Shown one piece after another: positions 6,243-12,088 of a stretch of DNA of 12,088 nucleotides; the stretch's first letter is position 1, and every line of letters starts with the position of its first letter. The position numbers were made by a program, and so were the translations under genes. Location: positions 1 to 12,088 of the forward strand of contig QFOU01000038.1 in NCBI GenBank assembly GCA_003241595.1. Reading direction: 5' to 3'. The notes under the pieces were generated by a model, which saw nothing but the letters and a program-made list of their open reading frames with translations, was not told the origin of the DNA and ran no database searches. This stretch comes from Pseudomonas fluorescens. Its GTDB lineage: Bacteria; Pseudomonadota; Alphaproteobacteria; UBA2136; UBA6156.

Positions 6243-7617
6243 GTAAGCTTCCCAGTTGAGCAGTGTTGCCCGCCAGCACGGCCAGAGTCGCCTGATCACG
6301 CACCAGATACTTACGTGCCAAAGCATTCACATCAGCTACGGTCAAGGCGTCCAGCTCGTCCTGCCAGCGATTGAAATCTTTCAGGTCACCGCCACCAGTC
6401 ACCCACATGCCCAAACGGTACATGCTGGTGAAGGGGTCATCGCGCGCATAGATCTCATCGGCCTTCAGGCTTACCTTGGCGCGCTTCAGCTCGTCCTCGG
6501 TCACACCATTCTTCAACAGGTCAGCAATCACAGCCTCAGCCGCCTCACCTACTTTATCCGCAGGCACACCGTCCTTGGGTTGAACCGAAAGGTCAAACGT
6601 CCCTTCACCCGCACGCACCACGTCGTAGCTGGCGCTGGCGCTATCGGCCAATTGCTGCTTTACCACCAGTTCCTGATACATCCGCGCGGTCGCACCACCT
6701 CCCAGAATTTCCGAAAGCACCCACAAACCGGTCGATTCACCAACGATCACGGGAGCACCAGCCACACCATGGAAGACACTCGGCGTGCGGTACATCAGAT
6801 GCCATCCGGCCACCTGCACCTGAGGATCAACTTTGATATAGCTCACCGGCCCGCTACGCAGCGGCTCAGCCAGAATCGTACGGCTGGCAATATGCGCAGC
6901 GACCGGCACCTTGCCATAAGTCGCTTCCACCAACGGACGCACACTGTCCGCGGTCACGTTACCCACCAGAATCAGCGTGGCATTGTTCGGGCCGTAATGG
7001 GTTTTGTACCAGTCCAACGCGTCAGTAAAGGTATAACCCTGAATATCCTTGGCCCAGCCGATCACCGGATGCCCATAGGTGCTCCCGGCGTAGTGGCGAC
7101 GCAAAACCTGTTCGAAGAACTTGCTGTTCGGATCACTGTCGGTCGTCAGTTTACGTTCTTCGGCCACAACCTTACGCTCGGGCTGGAAGATCGCATCGGT
7201 CAAACGCAGGTTCGACATCCGGTCGCTTTCCAAGTCCATCATGGTGTCCAGCTCGGTTACCGGCACCTTCTGGTAATATGCGGTAAAATCATAGCTGGTG
7301 AAGGCATTTTGCACCCCACCTCTGCGCTGAACGATCTTATCCATGCTCCCCATTGGATACTTCTCCGTGCCCTTGAACATCAGGTGCTCGGTCATATGCG
7401 CAAGACCGGTCTTTCCCTCTTTTTCATCCAGAGCACCCACGTTGTACCACACGCTGTGGGTCACCACCGGCGCACGGGTATCAGGCACCACGATCACGTT
7501 CATACCGTTATCCAGCTTAAAATTCTCAATCGTCATGGCCATTGCCGTCTCTCCTGTACCCAGCAGCAACAAGGCGCCCATGGCGCCTGTCATTGCCAGC
7601 TTCGTGCTTGTCTTCAA
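6223..7617 (-). CDS. Catalytic M16B zinc peptidase (exported)
   Basis: This is a 464-residue periplasmic metalloprotease of the M16 (pitrilysin/processing peptidase) family. The inverted zinc motif HMTEH is at residues 74-78. The third ligand is predicted at Glu154 in ERKVVAEER, 76 residues on, as the family requires. The segment NAFTSYDFTAYYQKVP (about 104-119) is also typical. The C-terminal domain begins near residue 255; at the place where the partner has an Arg/Tyr pair this protein reads LVVKQQLADSASASY, so the Arg is missing. Each subunit thus supplies what the other lacks. The best start is TTG at 7617, five bases after the lipoprotein stop: it gives a signal peptide with Lys2 and Lys6 and cleavage after TAMA (27). 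The alternative ATG at 7593 loses the basic N-region. The natural substrate in the envelope is unknown. The stop lies inside a terminator-like hairpin. Confidence 0.94.
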   Translation of the reverse strand: MKTSTKLAMTGAMGALLLLGTGETAMAMTIENFKLDNGMNVIVVPDTRAPVVTHSVWYNVGALDEKEGKTGLAHMTEHLMFKGTEKYPMGSMDKIVQRRGGVQNAFTSYDFTAYYQKVPVTELDTMMDLESDRMSNLRLTDAIFQPERKVVAEERKLTTDSDPNSKFFEQVLRRHYAGSTYGHPVIGWAKDIQGYTFTDALDWYKTHYGPNNATLILVGNVTADSVRPLVEATYGKVPVAAHIASRTILAEPLRSGPVSYIKVDPQVQVAGWHLMYRTPSVFHGVAGAPVIVGESTGLWVLSEILGGGATARMYQELVVKQQLADSASASYDVVRAGEGTFDLSVQPKDGVPADKVGEAAEAVIADLLKNGVTEDELKRAKVSLKADEIYARDDPFTSMYRLGMWVTGGGDLKDFNRWQDELDALTVADVNALARKYLVRDQATLAVLAGNTAQLGSLQPTKDQ

Positions 7618-7622
7618 ATCGC

Positions 7623-8093
7623 TTACTCGGCGCTGTCGCTACCACCAAACCAACGGGCGAACAGGCCCTTCTTGGCGGGGGTGGTTTCAGCAGCGACCTT
7701 CGATTCAGCCAGTGCGGTGCGCACGTTGGCATCGGTCGTTACACCGGCCTGATCCGCGGTCTTCTGTAACAGCCAGTTGTCGCTGGCAGGCACAGGGCCG
7801 GCAGCCGGCTCGAGTTCACCATGTGCACTGGTCGAAGCGGCAGCCACGGTACCGTTGGTGATGAGGCTGCGGGCTTCAGCTGTCTTCTGCGCGCGCAGAA
7901 CACTTTCGTAATCGGCCGATTCACGCGGCGGACGCAATTCAAACTGCGGCGGCAGCGCCAGTGTCGGACCATCCACTACACGAGTCTCATCCGGCAGGTT
8001 CTTACCCATGCTCAGCATCTTGCCTTCACCGCATGCGCTCAGCAGAACGGTCATCGCAAGCGCAACGGCGGGCATCATAAATTTGTTAATCAT
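7623..8093 (-). CDS. bamF: BamF-type lipoprotein (DUF3035), subunit of the outer-membrane protein assembly machine
   Basis: The 156-residue lipoprotein starts with a short basic N-region, a hydrophobic core and a lipobox LSAC, so Cys21 becomes the lipidated residue after cleavage by LspA, whose gene is directly upstream. Residues 34-56 carry the hallmark of alphaproteobacterial BamF (DUF3035): PDETRVVDGPTLALPP followed by QFELRPP. This resembles the BamD-binding stretch of BamC. A Ser/Ala/Pro-rich low-complexity region follows (about 85-105). A small conserved end block (WLLQKTADQAG, DANVRTALAE) precedes a basic-aromatic tail (KKGLFARWFGG). No aspartate at +2 argues for outer-membrane sorting. 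The frame extends 17 codons upstream, but ATG 8093 has AAGGGGAGA seven bases before it and starts the signal peptide, so it is preferred. The role in the BAM complex is inferred from the family, not shown here. Confidence 0.85.
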   Translation of the reverse strand: MINKFMMPAVALAMTVLLSACGEGKMLSMGKNLPDETRVVDGPTLALPPQFELRPPRESADYESVLRAQKTAEARSLITNGTVAAASTSAHGELEPAAGPVPASDNWLLQKTADQAGVTTDANVRTALAESKVAAETTPAKKGLFARWFGGSDSAE

Positions 8094-8147
8094 TGGTAGG
8101 TCTCCCCTTAAATCTCTTAAATGCCCACAACGAGGCGCGGCCACATA
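8094..8147 (-). promoter_or_regulatory. lspA-bamF spacer with strong ribosome binding site and a short direct repeat
   Basis: This 54-base gap is the largest inside the ileS unit. On the minus strand ATTTAAG occurs twice (once as ATTTAAGAG, again as ATTTAAGGG), and the second copy leads into the ribosome binding site AAGGGGAGA (8101-8109), seven bases before the bamF ATG. I see no terminator. The A/T-rich repeat could simply keep the start site unfolded. A promoter cannot be excluded but has no clear -35/-10 pair. Confidence 0.45.
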
Positions 8148-8636
8148 CTAAGCCCGGTTCTTCCAGCTGTCCAGCAACAGCAGCAGTACGCCCACGGTAA
8201 TTGTCGCATCGGCAATGTTGAAGGTGAACGGGAATAAGCCGCTTGGGTTCACTAAAATAAAATCGACCACGGCCCCATGCTGGATACGATCGAGCACATT
8301 CCCCGCAGCACCGCCGATCAACAGGCCCAAACCCACCTGGTGCATCCAGTGCACGCGCTCGCCCAGCCAGTGAATGAACCACACACACGCAATAACCGCC
8401 ACACCACCCAGCACCCACGGCCCCCAGCTTACGTCATTCAGCAAACTAAAGCTCATGCCCCGATTCCACGCGAACCGGAAACCGATCTCACCCGGCATCA
8501 ACCACACGGGCAACTGCCCGGCCTGTTCCGCTCTAAGCGCCCACGCCTTACTGCCCCAGTCTGCCAGCAAACTGATCAGTGCCACAGCCAAGCCACAGGT
8601 ACGCACGCAGGCGTACGTTTTAAGGTTGTTAAGCAT
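8148..8636 (-). CDS. lspA: Lipoprotein signal peptidase (signal peptidase II)
   Basis: This is a 162-residue inner-membrane aspartyl protease that removes signal peptides from prolipoproteins after lipidation of the conserved Cys. It has four predicted helices (about 11-27, 72-91, 97-113 and 140-156). Family blocks are DWGSK (26-30), WNRGMSFSLL (57-66), GGAAGNVLDR (108-117), VVDF with catalytic Asp125, and FNIAD with catalytic Asp143. All family-critical residues are present. The frame is open further upstream to 8708, but ATG 8636 has GAGGAG exactly seven bases before it; ATG 8642 lies one base from that site and is too close. The chosen start overlaps the end of the preceding gene by eight bases. 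An ileS-lspA neighbourhood is common in proteobacteria; here one extra gene intervenes. The next gene encodes a lipoprotein that is a likely substrate. Confidence 0.96.
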   Translation of the reverse strand: MLNNLKTYACVRTCGLAVALISLLADWGSKAWALRAEQAGQLPVWLMPGEIGFRFAWNRGMSFSLLNDVSWGPWVLGGVAVIACVWFIHWLGERVHWMHQVGLGLLIGGAAGNVLDRIQHGAVVDFILVNPSGLFPFTFNIADATITVGVLLLLLDSWKNRA

Positions 8637-9345
8637 GACCATGCTCCTCATCATCCTCATCCTGAGACTCTTCGATAATGTCCGGCAGATACACCAGCGG
8701 CACCGCACTGGTCATGCCCTCAGGCACTTCCGGGAAAACCTGTGCCATCCCCATGGTAGAGGTCTTATCGACGATCTGCATCGTCTCGGCACTCCAACGG
8801 CCATATTCATCGGCTATCAAATTATCCAGTTCACGCTCAAGCCCGCGGGTCGCCACATAGAAATTCTCACCCAGCTCTTCCACATATTTGTCATGAGCCT
8901 GATCCAGCAACACCATCGCACTGCCCAAAAGCTCCAGCACATTGTCTTCATCAATATCAAAGACCTTGGCGATCTGCGTCCACTCGGCAATCATTTCATG
9001 GTCCACCGGCAAATCAAAACTCAAGCCATCACCGCTTTCCGCCAACAAGGTTTGCGCCTCAGCCAGCGCCCGCTCCGGATGCCAGCCACTCAGGGTAAAT
9101 AACTCGCCGATCTGGTAATGCGGCATCATCTCCACACCGCGCGCGTCACGTACCTGCACGACCACCAATCGGCACCGGAACTGCCGTACCGCCATCACCC
9201 AACGCCAGTGCCAGTAAGCGTGTTCCATGGCTTCCCCCACGGCACGCGAAAGCACCATGTCATCCGCCTCTTCCCATCCCTTCAAACAGGCATCCAGCAC
9301 GCGAGCAGGCAGGAAGACTTCCTTGGTTTCAATATCCGGTTTCAA
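8629..9345 (-). CDS. Unrecognised acidic soluble protein between ileS and lspA
   Basis: I do not recognise this 238-residue protein. It has no signal peptide and no transmembrane segment, so it is probably cytoplasmic. An aromatic-rich stretch AYWHWRWVMAV (about 43-53) is followed by a beta-like segment FRCRLVVVQVRDARG (56-70). The rest is mainly acidic and helical (about 90-200). The tail is strongly acidic and ends with histidines (DEDDEEHGHA, 229-238), which could bind cations. The start is TTG at 9345, three bases after the ileS stop and in the same frame as ileS; the ribosome binding site is weak, so coupling to ileS is likely. The codons for the acidic tail also supply the lspA Shine-Dalgarno, and the genes overlap by eight bases. 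An alternative start at Met30 (9258) is possible but would remove part of a plausible N-terminal helix. Confidence 0.82.
   Translation of the reverse strand: MKPDIETKEVFLPARVLDACLKGWEEADDMVLSRAVGEAMEHAYWHWRWVMAVRQFRCRLVVVQVRDARGVEMMPHYQIGELFTLSGWHPERALAEAQTLLAESGDGLSFDLPVDHEMIAEWTQIAKVFDIDEDNVLELLGSAMVLLDQAHDKYVEELGENFYVATRGLERELDNLIADEYGRWSAETMQIVDKTSTMGMAQVFPEVPEGMTSAVPLVYLPDIIEESQDEDDEEHGHA
8644..8649 (-). promoter_or_regulatory. lspA ribosome binding site inside the preceding gene
   Basis: GAGGAG on the minus strand, seven bases before ATG 8636, lies within the Asp/Glu codons at the end of the upstream gene. It decides between the three in-frame ATGs available for lspA. Confidence 0.7.
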
Positions 9346-9348
9346 AAC

Positions 9349-12088
9349 TTACGCGGCTTTCAGTTGGTCAACGGCTTCGTCACAGCGCAAGCATAGGCCG
9401 GATTGCTCCAGTTTCCCATAGTAACGCCAGCAACGCGGGCACTTATGTCCGTCATGCTTGGCTACAGAGACACTATTCCCGTGGGTTACCGCACTCACAC
9501 CGCACACATCACGCACCAACTCCTGGTCATCCGCCGCTGGCAAGGTCGCAGGTACAACAACCGCCGCTTCCGTATTGGCGCCAATACCGCCAGCCGCACG
9601 CAGCTTCTCCATTTCGGCGTTTACGCTGTCACGCAAGCCCATCAGGTCCGCCCATTTGGCCTCATCCACACCGATCACTTCGGCCGGAATGCTGAAGCGC
9701 TCCATGTGCACGCAGGCTTCATCACCATAACGCTCACGCCACGCTTCATCCGCCGTAAACGGCATCAGCGGCGCAAGGTGGGTCACCAGGCCCTTGAATA
9801 CCTGCACCAGCACGCTTACACACGCCATCCGCGCCGGGCTGTTGGCCGCATCGCAGTACAGTACATCCTTGCGCACATCAAAGTAGAAGTTGCTCAACTC
9901 CGTACCGCAGAACTCGTACAGCGCACGATATCCTTTATGGAACTGGTACGCATCGAAGTGGCCACGCACTTCACCCAGCACCACACCCAAACGGTGCAGC
10001 ATGTACTGTTCCAATTCCGGCAGGGCCGATACGTCAATCTCCACATCCGCCACACCGTCGAGGTTACCCAACAACCAACGGAAGGTATTGCGGAAACGAC
10101 GGTACGCATCACTCATCGAATCCATGATTTGCGGGCTGTAGCGCACGTCTTCGCTGTAATCGGTGCTCGCCACCCACAAGCGGATGATGTCCATCCCGTA
10201 CTTACTCAACAGCTGGCTCGGCTCCACGCCATTGCCAAGGCTCTTGCTGAACTTCCGGCCTTCACCATCCACCACAAAACCATTGGTCACCACATCTTCA
10301 TACGGCGCATCACCCGTGTTGGCGACACTGGTCAAAAGAGCCGAGTGGAACCACCCGCGGTGCTGGTCGCTTCCCTCCAGATACAAGTCCGCCGGACGCT
10401 TGCCGTCAGTGCGGTGGAATCGCTGGCCCACCCCACTCTCCGCCCGCAGCACGTGCGCATGAGACGTCCCACTGTCAAACCACACATCCAGAATATCCAC
10501 TACAGGCTCCAGATCATCCACGGTCAAACCACGGCTTTCTAACCATCCGGTCGGCAACAATTCGCTCACACGGCCCGCCTCAATGCGACTATCCCACGCA
10601 TCGATGTTCTCAGCTTCAATCAGCTTGGCTACATGCTCAAACACGGCAGTATCGGCAATCAAACCATCCACCACACCCTCAAACTCACCGGCCTTTTTCA
10701 CCATGAATAGGGTGATCGGTACCCCCCACGCCCGCTGACGGGAGATACACCAGTCCGGACGCCCTTCAATCATGCTGCCAATGCGGTTCTTACCGTAGTC
10801 GGGTACCCAGTTAACCCCCTTCACGCCATTGCGGCCATAAATACGGTCAAGACTCGCATCACGCAGACTTTGCCCGCCCAACGCATCAATCTTCTTGTCC
10901 ATCACCACAAACCACTGCTCGGTGGTCCGGAAGATCAGCTTTTCTTTCGAACGCCAACTCACCGGATAGCTGTGCTGGAAGTCCTTGGCACTCAACAAAC
11001 GGCCACTCGCACTCAATTCGGCCAGAATCAGCTTCTGCATTGGCCAGATAAGCTTACCCTCAATACTCTCACCGGTCAGCGGCAGGTTCGGCGTGCCCTG
11101 AACGTACTTACCGGCTCCATCCACGGGGCACTCCAACGGCAAATCAAATTGCTTCCCGATCTGGAAGTCTTCCTGACCATGCGCCGGCGCAATATGCACC
11201 AAACCCGTACCGGCATCTGTGGTCACATGGAAGCCTTCCACGACCGGCTGCACAGTGTTGTACAAGGGGTGCTGATATTGCCAACCCACCAACGCGTCAC
11301 CACGCAGGGTCGCAACAGGGCCGCCAACCAGCCCGGTTACGTTACCAAAACTTTCGGCCAACGCTTCAGCCACCCAGTAACGCTTACCATTAACCTCAAC
11401 AGCCACATAATCTTCATCCACTTTCACCGCCACAGCCCGGTTCGCCGGCAACGTCCACGGTGTGGTGGTCCAGATTACCAGATGCTCGCCCTCACGACCC
11501 ACAATCGGTAAAGCTACATAAACAGCAGTCGAAGTGACATCCTTATACTCCACCTCAGCCTCGGCCATGGCGGTCTCTTCCGCCCAGCTCCACTGGGTGG
11601 AACGCAATTTCTTCTCGACCAGACCACGCGTCACCAGCTTGCCCAACTCACGCACTATACCCGCTTCATTCTTGGCGGCCATAGTCATATAGGGGTTATC
11701 CCAATCGGCAAACGCGCCAAAGCGCTGCCAATCGCCCTTCTGCACATCCACCCATTTCTGAGCGTAGGCACGGCAACGCTTGCGCAGTTCCGCCTTGCTC
11801 ACATCATGCTTGGTCTTACCTTCGGCACGCAGGTCCTGCTCCACTTTCCACTCGATCGGTAAACCATGGCAGTCCCAACCGGGCGCGTAGGGGCTGTAGA
11901 ATCCCGCCATAAATTTGCTGCGCACCACAAAGTCCTTCAACACATAGGTCAACGCATGCCCCATGTGCATGTGGCCGTTGGCATACGGCGGCCCAAGGTG
12001 AACAATGTAAACGGGCGCATTTTCAGCCCGACGCTGCGCGCACAGCTTGCCGTACACATCCTTGTCCAGCCAGCGCTGCACCCAACCG
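9349..12088 (-). CDS. ileS: Isoleucyl-tRNA synthetase, N-terminus off the right edge
   Basis: This class I aminoacyl-tRNA synthetase charges tRNA-Ile and edits mischarged valine. About 912 residues are visible. The frame is still open at 12088, and the GTG at 12081 is internal, so a few tens of N-terminal residues are missing. In order: GPPYANG then the HIGH-type signature HMGH (11956-11967), GWDCHGLPIE, the CP1 editing domain with WTTTPWTLPAN and a GTGLVHIAPAHGQEDF segment, DWCISRQRAWGVP, VWFDSG, YLEGSDQHRGWF, and the second signature as KFSKS (10240-10254) in place of KMSKS. The anticodon-binding domain follows. A C-terminal zinc finger has CPRC (about 9432-9443) and CLRC (about 9382-9393). 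The zinc finger and overall layout fit the bacterial IleS1 type. It is the first gene of the unit and is followed after three bases by the unknown acidic protein. Confidence 0.98.
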   Translation of the reverse strand, partial: GWVQRWLDKDVYGKLCAQRRAENAPVYIVHLGPPYANGHMHMGHALTYVLKDFVVRSKFMAGFYSPYAPGWDCHGLPIEWKVEQDLRAEGKTKHDVSKAELRKRCRAYAQKWVDVQKGDWQRFGAFADWDNPYMTMAAKNEAGIVRELGKLVTRGLVEKKLRSTQWSWAEETAMAEAEVEYKDVTSTAVYVALPIVGREGEHLVIWTTTPWTLPANRAVAVKVDEDYVAVEVNGKRYWVAEALAESFGNVTGLVGGPVATLRGDALVGWQYQHPLYNTVQPVVEGFHVTTDAGTGLVHIAPAHGQEDFQIGKQFDLPLECPVDGAGKYVQGTPNLPLTGESIEGKLIWPMQKLILAELSASGRLLSAKDFQHSYPVSWRSKEKLIFRTTEQWFVVMDKKIDALGGQSLRDASLDRIYGRNGVKGVNWVPDYGKNRIGSMIEGRPDWCISRQRAWGVPITLFMVKKAGEFEGVVDGLIADTAVFEHVAKLIEAENIDAWDSRIEAGRVSELLPTGWLESRGLTVDDLEPVVDILDVWFDSGTSHAHVLRAESGVGQRFHRTDGKRPADLYLEGSDQHRGWFHSALLTSVANTGDAPYEDVVTNGFVVDGEGRKFSKSLGNGVEPSQLLSKYGMDIIRLWVASTDYSEDVRYSPQIMDSMSDAYRRFRNTFRWLLGNLDGVADVEIDVSALPELEQYMLHRLGVVLGEVRGHFDAYQFHKGYRALYEFCGTELSNFYFDVRKDVLYCDAANSPARMACVSVLVQVFKGLVTHLAPLMPFTADEAWRERYGDEACVHMERFSIPAEVIGVDEAKWADLMGLRDSVNAEMEKLRAAGGIGANTEAAVVVPATLPAADDQELVRDVCGVSAVTHGNSVSVAKHDGHKCPRCWRYYGKLEQSGLCLRCDEAVDQLKAA

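Noticed and set aside
7591..7593. ATG at 7593 as the start of the catalytic M16 gene
   Set aside because: It would remove both lysines of the signal peptide. The TTG at 7617 gives a normal signal peptide and tight coupling to the preceding stop.
6256..7752. Plus-strand open frame of 498 codons opposite the catalytic M16 gene
   Set aside because: It lies exactly antisense to a well-supported gene. Its translation is rich in His, Arg and Gln with no recognisable motif, and it runs into the lipoprotein gene. Long antisense frames arise here from codon bias.
8637..8708. Upstream start for lspA at 8708
   Set aside because: It would overlap the preceding gene by 80 bases and add a basic Cys-rich N-terminus. 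ATG 8636 has an ideally spaced GAGGAG.
9403..10542. Plus-strand open frame of 379 codons opposite ileS
   Set aside because: It is a shadow of ileS: low-complexity His/Arg-rich translation, no ribosome binding site or promoter, no domain.
12079..12081. GTG at 12081 as the ileS start
   Set aside because: The frame continues to the window edge, and IleRS proteins have further N-terminal residues before this Trp-containing helix, so it is an internal Val codon.

Overview
The window is a densely packed chromosomal segment of a moderately GC-rich bacterium, most likely an alphaproteobacterium. The best taxonomic marker is the order ileS - (extra gene) - lspA - BamF-type lipoprotein (DUF3035) - M16 peptidase. 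BamF lipoproteins are essentially alphaproteobacterial, and ileS-lspA-DUF3035-M16-M16 is a familiar block in that class. I cannot place it at order level. There are ten genes, nine on the minus strand and one on the plus strand. No stretch over 300 bases lacks a gene; the largest gap is about 70 bases. I saw no tRNA, rRNA, CRISPR, insertion sequence or phage gene.

Region 1 (right to left, 12088 to 6223, minus strand) reads as one transcription unit. It holds ileS (N-terminus off the window), an unrecognised acidic 238-residue protein, lspA (signal peptidase II), the BamF-type lipoprotein and the catalytic M16 zinc peptidase. Spacing is 3 bases, an 8-base overlap, 54 bases and 5 bases. A hairpin with a short T run overlaps the M16 stop codon and probably ends or attenuates the unit. 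LspA would process the BamF-type lipoprotein encoded immediately after it.

Region 2 (6153 to 3820) looks like an insertion into the conserved block. Two tandem, mutually related ten-helix membrane proteins of the drug/metabolite-transporter type lie on the minus strand. They are followed by a plus-strand gene for a small methyltransferase-like protein whose SAM-binding glycine loop is not recognisable.

Region 3 (3767 to 1, minus strand) is a second unit. It holds the non-catalytic M16 partner, xseA (exodeoxyribonuclease VII large subunit), an exported M23 metallopeptidase and a membrane protein running off the left edge. The first three are joined by TAGTG and ATGA overlaps. The two M16 proteins are complementary: one carries HxxEH, the other has lost it but keeps an Arg/Tyr pair. 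They probably form one periplasmic heterodimer, although their genes are about 2.5 kb apart and in separate transcription units.

The functional theme is the cell envelope (lipoprotein processing, outer-membrane protein assembly, periplasmic proteolysis, murein hydrolysis), with two housekeeping genes, ileS and xseA. Nothing is demonstrably a new system. The points most worth following are the split M16 pair with its inserted cassette, the pseudo-methyltransferase, the unknown gene between ileS and lspA, and the hairpins with an orphan Shine-Dalgarno at 6180-6242.
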